A stretch of DNA of 64,000 nucleotides from NCBI RefSeq assembly GCF_900107455.1, contig NZ_FNQB01000001.1, positions 1,922,001-1,986,000 of the forward strand, given 5' to 3'. The notes under the pieces are model-generated. The model was given only the letters and a program-made list of their open reading frames with translations, did no database searches and was not told the origin of the DNA. Source of the stretch: Asanoa ishikariensis. Its GTDB lineage: Bacteria; Actinomycetota; Actinomycetes; Mycobacteriales; Micromonosporaceae. A program made the translations under genes and the position numbers. Of the stretch, positions 8,775-18,960 are shown one piece after another (position 1 is the first letter of the stretch; each line of letters opens with the position of its first letter).

Positions 8775-10174
8775 GCTGCCTCCACGTCAGGCACGCCCAG
8801 CTCGTTGAGGAACGACCGGGCCCAATGGCCGACGTCGTGGGTGCGGAGGTGTCGCTGCATCAGGCGCATCCGGCGGCGGGCCTCCGGATGTTCGACATGT
8901 ACCGCGCGCAGCAGCGCCTCCTTGACTCCGTCGGGGTCGTGCGGGTTACACAGGAACGACTGTCGTAGTTCCGTCGCGGCGCCGGCGAACTCGCTGAGCA
9001 CCAGCGCTCCTCCGGTGTCGGCGCGCGCCGCCACGTATTCCTTTGCCACTAAATTCATCCCGTCTCGCAGCGGGGTCACCATCATGACGTCGGCCGCGCA
9101 ATAGAGCGCGGCCAACTCGGTGCGACTGTACGACTGGTGAAGGTAGTGGACGGCGGGTACGCCGACGCGACCGAACTCGCCGTTGATCCGGCCGACCTCA
9201 CGTTCGACCTTGACCCGCAGGGTCTGGTAGTGCTCGACACGTTCCCGGCTCGGCGTGGCGACCTGCACCATCACGGCCTCGGGCACGCTCAGCTTGCCGT
9301 CGGAGAGCAGCTCGCGGAACGCCTTGAGGCGCAGCTCGATGCCCTTCGTGTAGTCGAGGCGGTCGACGCCCAGGATGACCATCCGAGGGTCGCCCAGCTC
9401 GGCGCGGATCTGCTTGGCCCGCGCCTGCACCGCCGGGTCGGCGGCCATCCGCTCCATCTCGGCCACGTCGATCGAGATCGGGAAGGCGCCCGCCTTGACC
9501 GGCCGGCCGTCGACGTCGATGACCTGGCCCTCGTAGCGCAGCCCGAGCAGGTGCCGGGCCAGCCGGACGAAGTTCTGCGCGGCCAGGCGCTGCTGGAAGC
9601 CGATCAGGTCGGCGCCGAGCAGCCCGCGCAGGATCTCGGCGCGGAACGGCATCTGCATGAACAGCTCGATCGGCGGGAACGGGATGTGCAGGAAGAACCC
9701 GATCTTGAGGTCGGGCCTCCGCTCACGCAGCATCGCCGGCACGAGCTGGAGCTGGTAGTCCTGGATCCAGACCGTCGCGCCCTCGGCCGCCACCTCGGCG
9801 GCGGCCTCGGCGAACCGGGCGTTGACCAGCCGGTACGACTCCCGCCAGCGACGCTTGAACACCGGCGTCTCGACCGCGTCGTGGTAGAGCGGCCAGATGG
9901 TCGCGTTGGACATGCCCTCGTAGTAGCGCTCGAGGTCGTTCGCGGTCAGTGGCACAGGGTGGATGTGGATGCCCTCGAGGTCGAACGGCTCGGGTGCCTC
10001 CTCGCTGGTGCCCCCGGCCCAACCGACCCAGGTGCCCTTGTGCTCGGCCAGCACCGGGTGCAGCGCCGTCACCAGACCGCCGGGGCTGCGGCGCCATTGG
10101 CGCCCCTCGTCGGTGGTGACCTCGTCAACCGGTAGTCGGTTCGCTACCACGACAAAAGAGCTACGAACCGTCAC
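8771..10174 (-). CDS. otsA: Alpha,alpha-trehalose-phosphate synthase (OtsA)
   Basis: OtsA is a GT20 enzyme that makes trehalose-6-phosphate from a nucleotide-glucose and glucose-6-phosphate in the cytoplasm. Visible motifs are FVVVANRLPV at the N-terminus, RSPGGLVTAL with the donor-site glycines, WVGWAGG, IGFFLHIPFPP, ILGVDRLDYTKGIELRL, and the C-terminal LRDGMNLVAKEYVA and LVLSEFAGAA. The start is set at GTG 10174 because GGAGG lies ten bases upstream; an upstream GTG at 10198 would add eight residues. It is the first gene of a two-gene operon with the OtsB-GH15 fusion, joined by a four-base overlap. Confidence 0.93.
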   Translation of the reverse strand: MTVRSSFVVVANRLPVDEVTTDEGRQWRRSPGGLVTALHPVLAEHKGTWVGWAGGTSEEAPEPFDLEGIHIHPVPLTANDLERYYEGMSNATIWPLYHDAVETPVFKRRWRESYRLVNARFAEAAAEVAAEGATVWIQDYQLQLVPAMLRERRPDLKIGFFLHIPFPPIELFMQMPFRAEILRGLLGADLIGFQQRLAAQNFVRLARHLLGLRYEGQVIDVDGRPVKAGAFPISIDVAEMERMAADPAVQARAKQIRAELGDPRMVILGVDRLDYTKGIELRLKAFRELLSDGKLSVPEAVMVQVATPSRERVEHYQTLRVKVEREVGRINGEFGRVGVPAVHYLHQSYSRTELAALYCAADVMMVTPLRDGMNLVAKEYVAARADTGGALVLSEFAGAATELRQSFLCNPHDPDGVKEALLRAVHVEHPEARRRMRLMQRHLRTHDVGHWARSFLNELGVPDVEAA

Positions 10175-10332
10175 GCTCCGCACACCTCCGGTGATCACGG
10201 GTCCGCCGTCGAGCCTACCTGCGTGGCGTTGCGGACCTAACGGGCCTGGCTGGCCCCCGATGGACGGGATACCCGTACACCCGAGGTAATGATCCTTCCG
10301 TTCGGTTGCTGTTGGATGTCAGGCTCATAGGC

Positions 10333-10887
10333 GTGTCGACACCGGGGCCGAAACCACGCGTGGTGGCTTTTCTGGCCGCCCTGGCGCTGCTGGCTGTGAT
10401 CGGCGGCGCCGGCGGCTGGATCTACGGTGCCCGGATCGCGGACCAGCGGGCATCGAACCCGCAGGTCCAGGAGACGAACGACACGCAGGACACGCCGGAG
10501 TCTCCCGACACGCCGGAGACGCAGGAGCCGCCACGCGGCGAGGACTGCCCGCGGGCGACCCAGGTGGCGGCGGAAGGGGCCGGCTCGCCCGGTGGGCTGA
10601 CGGAGGTCCTGTTCATCCGCACCGAGGACGACCGCCAGGTGTGGATCTGCCGGGACACGGCGGGGACGCTCTTCTACCAGGGCTACATCGGCCCGGCCGA
10701 CGGCGATTTCATCCAGGGGGAGAACGCCCTTTTCCTGACGACTGTCGAGGAGACGGGCGGCGGCTATCTGGCCACGAACCAGACGGACGAGGGCACGACC
10801 ACCTACAGCGTCACCCCGTACCGCCTGACCCAGAAGACCAACGACAAGGAGTCCACGTTCCCGGTCTCGGAGCGCCGCCCGGACTGA
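10333..10887 (+). CDS. Membrane-anchored hypothetical protein with Pro/Thr/Glu-rich linker
   Basis: I do not recognise a named family. The protein has a short N-terminus, one hydrophobic helix (about residues 10-32, VVAFLAALALLAVIGGAGGW), and a low-complexity Thr/Pro/Glu/Asp linker. A compact extracellular domain of about 110 residues follows, with two cysteines (EDCPRATQ and VWICRDT) that could form a disulphide. GTG at 10333 is chosen as start because it places the basic residues right before the helix; the frame extends to an ATG at 10306. It is divergent from otsA. Confidence 0.7.
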   Translation: MSTPGPKPRVVAFLAALALLAVIGGAGGWIYGARIADQRASNPQVQETNDTQDTPESPDTPETQEPPRGEDCPRATQVAAEGAGSPGGLTEVLFIRTEDDRQVWICRDTAGTLFYQGYIGPADGDFIQGENALFLTTVEETGGGYLATNQTDEGTTTYSVTPYRLTQKTNDKESTFPVSERRPD

Positions 10888-10983
10888 GAGCGACGGGGTG
10901 ATGTGGGCGTTCGGCTCGCTACCTGTCAGGATTGACGACGGCGTTCTGCCGGTATCGACAATTACTCGGAGGTAGGCCGCACC

Positions 10984-12660
<1,677 letters not shown>

Positions 12661-12664
12661 CATC

Positions 12665-13120
12665 GTGGCCAGGTTCGTCTACGAGGCCGCCCTGCGGTGG
12701 TCCGACATGGACGTCTACGGGCATGTCAACAACGCGCGCTTCCTCACGCTGTACGAGGAGGCGCGCGTTGCGCTCATGTTCGTCGCGGCGCGCAAGCACG
12801 GGCTGACGTCGCTCGAAGAGGGCGTCGTCATCTCCCGGCATGAGGTCGACTACCTGCGCCCGGTCGACTACGGCGACACCGTGCGGATCGAGATGTGGGT
12901 CGAGGAGATCCGGCCGTCCCGGTTCGTGATCGGCTACGAGCTGTTCGACGACGGTGCGGTGGCGAGCCGGGCCCGTTCGGTGTGCGTGCCGTACGACCTG
13001 ACCGCAGGCCGGCCCCGTCGGCTCTCGGCGGAGGAACGGGCGTTCCTGGCTCCCTACGGCCCGCCGGCGCCGCCGGCTAAGGGCGGCGGCCTGGAGCCCT
13101 CTGCCAGCGTGCCGGCATGA
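12665..13120 (+). CDS. Hot-dog-fold acyl-CoA thioesterase
   Basis: This 151-residue protein belongs to the 4-hydroxybenzoyl-CoA thioesterase-like hot-dog family. The N-terminal RWSDMDVYGHVNNARFLTLYEEAR carries the active-site Asp and the HVNN motif, and the beta strands of the core (VISRHEVDYLRPVDYGDTVRI) follow. It would hydrolyse acyl-CoA thioesters in the cytoplasm; the substrate cannot be inferred. It starts five bases after ettA and overlaps the next gene by ATGA, so it belongs to a three-gene operon with ettA. Confidence 0.9.
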   Translation: MARFVYEAALRWSDMDVYGHVNNARFLTLYEEARVALMFVAARKHGLTSLEEGVVISRHEVDYLRPVDYGDTVRIEMWVEEIRPSRFVIGYELFDDGAVASRARSVCVPYDLTAGRPRRLSAEERAFLAPYGPPAPPAKGGGLEPSASVPA

Positions 13121-13782
13121 CCGCCGCACACGGGCTGGCGTCCCGTTCGGACGCGGGCGCGTTCCTGAGTCGCCTGATCCGCCTCGACGCGGCGACGGTG
13201 GTCCGGCTGCGCCCGGTGGACGGCCGGGTCCAGCTCTGGGCGCCGCTGCCGTGGGGTGTGCTGGTCGGTCGCACGGTGCCCGGCAGTGCCGCCGGCGACG
13301 CCACGGTGTCGGCCGCCGCGCTGTTCGAAGAGGTCGCCCGGGGCGGTCTGGCGCTGCCGCCGCGACGGGACGCGGACTGGCGCTGGCCGCTGCCGCCGGT
13401 CGCCGGTGGCCGGGTCGTGGAGTCCGTGCCGGGCGACGAGGTGCGCCGGGTGGCCACGGCCGCCGCGGGCACGTTGCGCACCGCCACGGCGGAGGGCGTG
13501 GGCGGTCGCGCGGTCGGCCAACGGGCCCTCCGCGACGCCCTGCTCGACCATGTACCGATCGTCGTCAGCGATGGCCAGTCGTCGGTCGATGTCTCACAAC
13601 GGTTGATCCAGGCAGTAGTCCGGATGGGTTTTCTGGGTCAGCCGGACGTATCGCCGACATCATCCATTGATGTGCGTGTATCAGGGAGATGGATAGGCCT
13701 CTCTGCACCGTACGGGGTCGCCTGGCTACCGCCCGTTCAGCAACTCTCCCTAAAACCGACATCGCCTCGTACTTTCGGATGA
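13117..13782 (+). CDS. Conserved actinobacterial hypothetical protein downstream of ettA
   Basis: The 221-residue product is not assignable to a functional family from sequence alone. It is soluble, alanine/arginine-rich in the middle (a helix-rich stretch over residues 95-145), and ends in a pattern that looks like a conserved beta module (VRVSGRWIGLSAPYGVAWLPP). There are no membrane segments or catalytic motifs that I can name. The ATGA overlap with the thioesterase gene and natural GC-rich codon use support it as real. The next gene starts about 130 bases later. Confidence 0.75.
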   Translation: MTAAHGLASRSDAGAFLSRLIRLDAATVVRLRPVDGRVQLWAPLPWGVLVGRTVPGSAAGDATVSAAALFEEVARGGLALPPRRDADWRWPLPPVAGGRVVESVPGDEVRRVATAAAGTLRTATAEGVGGRAVGQRALRDALLDHVPIVVSDGQSSVDVSQRLIQAVVRMGFLGQPDVSPTSSIDVRVSGRWIGLSAPYGVAWLPPVQQLSLKPTSPRTFG

Positions 13783-13911
13783 TACGCAGCCGGCCGTTCG
13801 GGTCCGGCCTGCCGTTGGGGGGGTGCCCTCCGCCGACCTTCCGGGTACCGTCACCCCGGGTCCAACGCAACGTACGCGGACGGATTCGCTGGGGAGTGAG
13901 GTGCGCGAGCG

Positions 13912-14514
13912 ATGCCTTGGTGGTCATGGCGTCCCGGCCACGCCGGTGGGGTTGAGTCCGAGCTTCGAGCGGAGGACGGCAACGTCCGATTGGGAGTGCC
14001 TCCGCAACGTGATCCCAACGCTGTCGTGCTAGAACCATTGGCCGCTCTCGCCGTGCCGGTGCCCGTGCCCCGGGAGACCCCCGACCGGCCCGCGTCGGTC
14101 GAGCAGGTGACACTCCGCCGCCTCGGCGACGCGCTCGACCTGCTCGACATCCGCTACCTCGCCGACGGCGACGGCAGTCTGCTGGCGATGTGGGAACGCC
14201 ACGCGGTGCTGTTCACCCTGGAGGGTCCGGAAGACGAGATCCTGGTGATCCGCGCCCGTCCACACTCGACGGTCCCACCGGACTGGGCCGACCGCGCCTA
14301 CCGCGTCGTCAACGAGTGGAACCACACGCGCCGCTTCTGCAAGGCCTATGTGGGGGATCCAACGGAACGCGGCCAACTCCCCATCTACGCGGAGATCCAG
14401 GTGCCCCTGGGTGCCGGTTCCCACGACGCCCTGCTCGTCGAGATGCTCGACTGCGGCGCCGCCGTCTCCAGCACCTTCGTCGACTGGCTACACGACGAAG
14501 GCGCGTTGCTCTAA
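13912..14514 (+). CDS. YbjN-domain protein
   Basis: Residues 65-200 match the YbjN / bacterial sensory-transduction-regulator fold, which resembles type III secretion chaperones: a strand-helix pattern with LDIRYLADGDGSLLAMWERH, RVVNEWNHTRRFCKAY and IYAEIQVPLGAG. The N-terminal 60 residues (MPWWSWRPGHAGG and a Pro-rich linker) are likely disordered. The molecular role of the family in actinobacteria is not established. The ATG at 13912 is used; a GAGG lies about ten bases upstream. Confidence 0.8.
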   Translation: MPWWSWRPGHAGGVESELRAEDGNVRLGVPPQRDPNAVVLEPLAALAVPVPVPRETPDRPASVEQVTLRRLGDALDLLDIRYLADGDGSLLAMWERHAVLFTLEGPEDEILVIRARPHSTVPPDWADRAYRVVNEWNHTRRFCKAYVGDPTERGQLPIYAEIQVPLGAGSHDALLVEMLDCGAAVSSTFVDWLHDEGALL

Positions 14515-14800
14515 ATCAGCAAAATCTGGTTCTTCGCCCGGGTCCGCGCAGGTGCTGACCGTTGCTCCCGCCGGAGACCGGGCCGGGCCCCAGGGGGCCC
14601 GTCCCTGCCAGGCTCGCGGCACACAACCGATCCGGACAGCCGCGGACGACTGTCCACTGCGGACCCGGAACGATCTACCCACCGCGAAGCTGGCAGCGAA
14701 GCGAAGCGAGCGGTCCCCGGCGGGAGCGACGGTCCGGACCACCGCGGGCCCGGGACCGCTCCTGGCATTTGCTCTTGATCGCCTTGTTCTTCGACAAGCC
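14515..14800. repeat. Gene-free convergent interval with a large imperfect inverted repeat
   Basis: This 286-base gap lies between convergent stops. Arms at 14558-14580 and 14711-14733 match at 21 of 23 positions as inverted copies (core gctcccgccgg). Similarity continues inward around ctgccag(g)ctcgcgg on each side, and inner palindromes such as gggccccagggggccc occur. It looks like a palindromic MITE- or REP-like insertion rather than a gene. It may also serve as terminator for both flanking genes. Confidence 0.6.
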
Positions 14801-16057
14801 TTACGGCAGGGGGAACATCCCGATCCTGCCGTGGTACTCCTTGGCGAGTTTGTCGGTGTCGGAGCCTACGTAGAGGCCGGTTTTGGTGGCGACGATGGCG
14901 CGGGCGCCGATGCCGCGGCTGCGGGTCGGGTTCCAGGGCAGGGCCTTGCCGGTCTTCGGGTTGATCGCGCCGATGCCGGGGCGGTCGACGGCGCCCGGGC
15001 CCTTGGTCTTCTTGCCCTGCGGGTTGTCGAGCCACTGCTGGTGGCCGCCGACGTAGACCGCCGGGCCGGTCACCGACACCGAGAACAGGGTGTTGCCGCC
15101 CGTGTGGTTGACCCAGGTCGGCTTGTGGGCGCCGGTGCCGGCGCTTTCGAAGCGGGCCGCCGAGTCGCACATCTTGCCCGGGCCGGTCAGGGCGCCGGTG
15201 GTGACGGTGACGAAGTACGCGCCGTCGGGGGAGTAGTCGACGCCGCGCAGGTATGTGTCCAGCGACGTGTCGCACTGCGAGCGGAACGCGTCCGTGTACC
15301 AGTTGGCGACCAACGCCTTCGGGCCGGACACGTCGAGCAGCGCGAGCTGGTTGCGGGGCTGGCCGCCGGCGTGGGTGATCGCGCCGACCGCGACCAGGCG
15401 GCGGCCGTCGGGCGACAGGGCCATGTCCTCGACCCGGACGCGGGCCATCTCGGTGGCCGTGAGCTTGGCGTCGAAGCCGGTGTCGACCGCGCCGCTGACC
15501 CCGTCGAGCCGGGCCAGGCCGGCCCGGTTGACACCGTTGATCGCCGAGAACGGGCCGCCCGCGTAGAGCCGCTTGCCGTTGACGGCGAGGGTACGCACGT
15601 CGCCCCAATTGATCTCCGCCTTGAACGGGGCCACACGGGCGCCGGAGGACACCGACAGGCGGGTCAGGCCGCGCGCCGAGGCGCCGTTGACCGTGCGGAA
15701 CGCGCCGCCGACGTAGACCGTGTTGTCCGGGCCCGCGGCGAGCGCGTAGACGGCGCCGTCGACCGCCGGTGCGAACGCGGTGCGGACCACGCCGGTCTTC
15801 GCGTCGAACGCGAACAGGTACGGGCGGCGGACGGACCGGAAGCCGCCCTCGTTGGCGACGCTGCTGAACGTGCCGCCCACCACCACGGTGTTGCCGACCA
15901 CCGCGATCGCGCGGACAGTGCCGTCCAGCGCGTGCGGGGTGAAGTCGACCGGGTCCGCCGTCACGACGGTCGGTTGGGCCACGTCCGCGACGGCAGGCAG
16001 CGCACCGGCGATTCCGGCGGCGATGACCACGGCTGCGGCGATGAGTCGGCGGCGCAT
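14801..16057 (-). CDS. Secreted beta-propeller / delta-60-repeat-like protein
   Basis: The 418-residue precursor has a Sec signal peptide (MRRRLIAAAVVIAAGIAGALPAVA, cleavage near residue 24). Repeated units of about 50-60 residues follow, of the type VYVGGAFRTVNGASARGLTRL, LYAGGPFSAINGVNRAGLARLD and VVVGGTFSSVANEGG. This GG(T/A/P)F spacing is typical of delta-60/beta-propeller repeats in exported proteins. No catalytic motif is seen; a structural or binding role at the surface is likely but unproven. Confidence 0.8.
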   Translation of the reverse strand: MRRRLIAAAVVIAAGIAGALPAVADVAQPTVVTADPVDFTPHALDGTVRAIAVVGNTVVVGGTFSSVANEGGFRSVRRPYLFAFDAKTGVVRTAFAPAVDGAVYALAAGPDNTVYVGGAFRTVNGASARGLTRLSVSSGARVAPFKAEINWGDVRTLAVNGKRLYAGGPFSAINGVNRAGLARLDGVSGAVDTGFDAKLTATEMARVRVEDMALSPDGRRLVAVGAITHAGGQPRNQLALLDVSGPKALVANWYTDAFRSQCDTSLDTYLRGVDYSPDGAYFVTVTTGALTGPGKMCDSAARFESAGTGAHKPTWVNHTGGNTLFSVSVTGPAVYVGGHQQWLDNPQGKKTKGPGAVDRPGIGAINPKTGKALPWNPTRSRGIGARAIVATKTGLYVGSDTDKLAKEYHGRIGMFPLP

Positions 16058-16147
16058 TCGGGAGGGGCTCCTCGGCGTGCGGCCCCCGCGATCCTTCCGC
16101 GGCGGCGGTCGTGCGGATCAACGACCGAGAAGTGCCCTGCGATGCGA

Positions 16148-16567
16148 TTATGTCGGATTTGTAGCGCCTGGTCCGTCCATCGTATTGACCATGAAGTACG
16201 CGGCGCGCTCCAGGTATTCCCAGAGCGTGCGTTCCTGGTCGGCCGGCAGGTCGAGCGAGTCGACGGCGTCGCGCATGTGCCGCAGCCAGGCGTCCCGCTC
16301 CTCCGGGCCGACCCGGAACGGGGCGTGCCGCATCCGCAGCCGGGGGTGGCCGCGGGTGGCGGAGTAGGTGTTCGGGCCGCCCCAGTACTGCATCAGGAAC
16401 AACGTGAGTCGCTCGGTTGCCGGGCCCAGGTCTTCCTCGGGGTAGAGCGGGCGCAACAGCGTGTCGTCCGCCACTCCCTCGTAGAAGCGGGCCACCAGCT
16501 TGCGGAAGGTCGGCTCACCCCCGACGAGCTCGTAGAAGGTCGGCTCGTCCTTGCCTTGTGCAGTCAC
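16148..16567 (-). CDS. glbO: Truncated haemoglobin, group II (GlbO/trHbO-like)
   Basis: This is a small haem protein closely patterned like mycobacterial trHbO. It has [49 protein letters not shown], and [24 protein letters not shown] with the proximal His and the Trp of group II globins. It would bind oxygen or NO/peroxide in the cytoplasm. GTG at 16567 is preferred, with GGAAGG upstream. ATG at 16576 or 16603 would add 3 or 12 residues. Confidence 0.92.
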   Translation of the reverse strand: MTAQGKDEPTFYELVGGEPTFRKLVARFYEGVADDTLLRPLYPEEDLGPATERLTLFLMQYWGGPNTYSATRGHPRLRMRHAPFRVGPEERDAWLRHMRDAVDSLDLPADQERTLWEYLERAAYFMVNTMDGPGATNPT

Positions 16568-16644
16568 GCCTTCCATCCTGCCAGGCCGGGATCCGAGACC
16601 CATTCACGTGGGACTGTGCCTGCCGCCACAGCTAGCGGATAGAC

Positions 16645-16675
16645 GAAGGCCCGGCACCGTGGGTGCCGGGCCTTC
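16645..16675. terminator. Perfect 14-bp terminator hairpin
   Basis: gaaggcccggcacc (16645-16658) pairs perfectly with 16662-16675 across a three-base loop. It lies just after the stop of the minus-strand DUF5130 gene and upstream of the glbO-like gene, so it should end the upstream transcript. No long T-run follows. Confidence 0.8.
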
Positions 16676-16686
16676 GGGAAGAAGAA

Positions 16687-17148
16687 CTACTCGCCGCGAC
16701 CCGCGCGGGTGGCGAGCTGGTCGAGGCCGCTGATGATGCCGCCGGCCAGGTCGCCGCCGCCGAAGGCGGCCACCATCGACAGCGCGGCCAGCTTGGCGTC
16801 GCGGTCCGGGATGCGCCGGCGGGCGTCACCGCCGGTGACGACCTCGAGCACCCGCTGGTTGGGGCTGACCGCGATCAGTACGGCCGACGCGACGTCGGGT
16901 AGCTGCTGGTGCATCCGCTCCGCGTGGCCGCGGACCGGCTCCTCCAACTCTCCGACGTAGACGGAGAAGACGAGCCCGGTCGCCCGGTCCGCGGTGCGCA
17001 GCGCCTCGTCGAGACGGAGCAACTGGCGGGTGCTGAACGGACCCTCGAGCACCTCGGGCTGGCCGTAGTTGTGCTCTTCGATCAGCTCGGCGCGCTGCTC
17101 GGCCTCGGGGTGCTGCGCGAGCAGAGGGCCGGTTTCACCAGCGGTCAC
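16687..17148 (-). CDS. DUF5130-family protein
   Basis: This is a TPM-domain-like conserved actinobacterial protein. The segment FSTRQLLRLDEALRTADRAT is followed by FSVYVGELEEPVRGHAERM and by AVLIAVSPNQRVLEVVTGG, which fits the DUF5130 pattern. There is no signal peptide or membrane helix, and its biochemical role is unknown. GTG at 17148 is chosen because TTGGAGG stands five bases upstream; the frame extends to an ATG at 17160. It overlaps the end of the preceding small membrane-protein gene by 14 bases, suggesting coupled translation. Confidence 0.82.
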   Translation of the reverse strand: MTAGETGPLLAQHPEAEQRAELIEEHNYGQPEVLEGPFSTRQLLRLDEALRTADRATGLVFSVYVGELEEPVRGHAERMHQQLPDVASAVLIAVSPNQRVLEVVTGGDARRRIPDRDAKLAALSMVAAFGGGDLAGGIISGLDQLATRAGRGE

Positions 17149-17470
17149 TTGCGCCTCCAACCTTGCCGGCCGACGCCGCGGAGGGCACCGGCTCGATCGC
17201 GCCCACCGGGCCGCCGTACGGCGTCGCCGCCGTGGAGAGCGCGCGGGTCTCGCCCGCCTCGATCATGTGGGAGTCCGCCTCTTCCGGCGCGTGGGAGAGC
17301 AGCTCCGGAGCGGACAGGAACCAGACCGGCCGGAAATCGTACGGCCGCCCGGGCCGGTAACGCTTGGGGCGGGGTCCGCCGCCCGCGGCCGCCAGCCCCG
17401 CGATCACCAGCACGGCGGCCGCCGGAATGACGACGAAGTAGAGCACCGTCTCGGTAACTGACAACGCCAA
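17135..17470 (-). CDS. Small single-pass membrane protein, possible cytochrome-oxidase accessory subunit
   Basis: This 111-residue protein has one N-terminal membrane helix (VLYFVVIPAAAVLVIAGLAAA) followed by RPKRYRPGRPYDFRPVWFLSAPE and a low-complexity cytoplasmic tail. Actinobacteria encode similar short proteins annotated as an aa3-oxidase subunit (CtaJ); that match is only a suspicion from architecture. The start is a TTG at 17470, or the TTG at 17464, which sits at better distance from AAAGGG. It is translationally coupled to the DUF5130 gene. Confidence 0.65.
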   Translation of the reverse strand: MALSVTETVLYFVVIPAAAVLVIAGLAAAGGGPRPKRYRPGRPYDFRPVWFLSAPELLSHAPEEADSHMIEAGETRALSTAATPYGGPVGAIEPVPSAASAGKVGGASDRW

Positions 17471-17492
17471 CGCCCTTTCAAAGCCGTCCGGC

Positions 17493-18929
17493 TCAGACGC
17501 CGTTCACGGTAGCGGAGGGCGCGTCCGTCCAGATCGCCGGGTGGCGATCAACACGCCCGGCGATCCGCTCCAGCTGCGCCGCGGCGGCCAGTAGCCGCGC
17601 GTCGTCACCGTAGCGCCCGCTGCACAGGACACCGACCGGAAGGCCGTCCGCGGTCGCGCCGATCGGCACGCTCACCGACGGCTGGCCGGTCACGTTGAAG
17701 ATCGCACAGAATGGCGAGAAGCGCCGCTGGCGGTCGAAATCCTCACCTGGTTCGTCCGCCGAGGTGAACCAGCCGACCTCGGCCTGCGGCACCGCCAGTG
17801 TCGGGCTGAGCAACAGGTCGTAGCCGGCCAGCCGGGCCAGGCCCTGGCGCACCTGGGTCTGCAGCTCGGCCAGCACCGTGATGAGTTGGCCGGCGCCGAC
17901 CGTGTCGCCCCGGGCGCGCAGGTAGCGGGTCAGCGGCAGCAGCGACGGTTCCGCCGCCGGGGGTATCGGCGCCAACGACAGCACGTACCAGAGCGTCTCG
18001 AACAGCGGCCAGATGTCGGGCGTGAGCGGCGCCGCGACCTCCTCGACGTGATGCCCGGCGTCGGCCAGCGCTGTGGCGGCGTCGTCGACAGCTTTCACAC
18101 AGGCGGGATCCACCGGAGTGTCGACCAGCATCGGCGTGGTGAACCGGCCGATCCGCAACCGGCCCGGTGCAGCCGTGCGCGCGGCACCCAGGTAGCCGCC
18201 GCCCGGCGCGGGCGGCGCCAGGTAGGGCTCGCCGACCGTCGGCACCGCCATCGCGTCGAGGAAGGCGGCGGCGTCGGTCACCGTGCGGGCGATCGCGCCG
18301 TGGGTGGGCAGGCCGAACCCGGTGGAGCCCAGCGGGCCTCCGGAGACGACGCCCCGGCTCGGCTTGTAGCCGACCAGGCCGCAGATCGCCGCCGGGATCC
18401 GCACCGAGCCGCCGCCGTCGGAGCCCTGCGCGACCGCCACCAGCCCGGCGGCGACCGCGGCCGCCGCGCCGCCGCTGGAACCGCCGGCCGTGTTGCCCAG
18501 CGCCCAGGGGTTGCGGGCCGGCGGTGCGACCAGGCTCTCCGCGTGGCAGGACGTGCCCAGCTCCGATGTGGTCGTCTTGCCCAGCGACACCGTGCCGGCC
18601 GCTCGCAGGTAGGTCACCACGTCGGCGTCGACCGGCGGCACGTAGTCGGCGAAAGCCGCGGAGCCGAACGTCGTGCGTACGCCAGCGGTCAGGGTCAGGT
18701 CTTTGATCGCGGTCGGCACGCCGTGCAGCGGACCGCGTTGCGGTGCCTGGTCCAGCTCGGCCGCCTCGGCGCGGGCCTGGTCGGCGGTCACGGTCACGAA
18801 GGCGCCGACCCGGTCGCCGAACGCGGCCACCCGGGCCAGGTAGTGCTCGACCAGGTCGGCGCTGGTCAGCTCGCCGCCGGCGATCGCGGCACCCTGTTCG
18901 AGCGCGGTCAGGTCGTGGAGGTCCGCCAT
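17493..18929 (-). CDS. Amidase-signature-family amidohydrolase
   Basis: This is an amidase-signature hydrolase of about 478 residues with the Ser-cisSer-Lys triad: Lys in HGVPTAIKD, cis-Ser in the GGSSGGAAAAVAAG segment, and nucleophile Ser in GSDGGGSVRIPAA. It would hydrolyse a small carboxamide in the cytoplasm; the substrate cannot be assigned. ATG at 18929 is used (MADLHDLTALEQ); an upstream ATG at 18938 is possible. It is divergent from kynU with almost no intergenic space, so promoters must overlap the coding starts. A link to tryptophan/kynurenine turnover is possible from the neighbour but unproven. Confidence 0.9.
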   Translation of the reverse strand: MADLHDLTALEQGAAIAGGELTSADLVEHYLARVAAFGDRVGAFVTVTADQARAEAAELDQAPQRGPLHGVPTAIKDLTLTAGVRTTFGSAAFADYVPPVDADVVTYLRAAGTVSLGKTTTSELGTSCHAESLVAPPARNPWALGNTAGGSSGGAAAAVAAGLVAVAQGSDGGGSVRIPAAICGLVGYKPSRGVVSGGPLGSTGFGLPTHGAIARTVTDAAAFLDAMAVPTVGEPYLAPPAPGGGYLGAARTAAPGRLRIGRFTTPMLVDTPVDPACVKAVDDAATALADAGHHVEEVAAPLTPDIWPLFETLWYVLSLAPIPPAAEPSLLPLTRYLRARGDTVGAGQLITVLAELQTQVRQGLARLAGYDLLLSPTLAVPQAEVGWFTSADEPGEDFDRQRRFSPFCAIFNVTGQPSVSVPIGATADGLPVGVLCSGRYGDDARLLAAAAQLERIAGRVDRHPAIWTDAPSATVNGV

Positions 18930-18960
18930 GCCTCTCATCCTGCCCGGCTACGGTGTCGGC

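Noticed and set aside
6255-9104. 949-codon plus-strand open frame over the trehalose genes
   Set aside because: Its translation is low-complexity and mirrors the OtsB-GH15/OtsA codons; the minus-strand proteins carry clear enzyme motifs.
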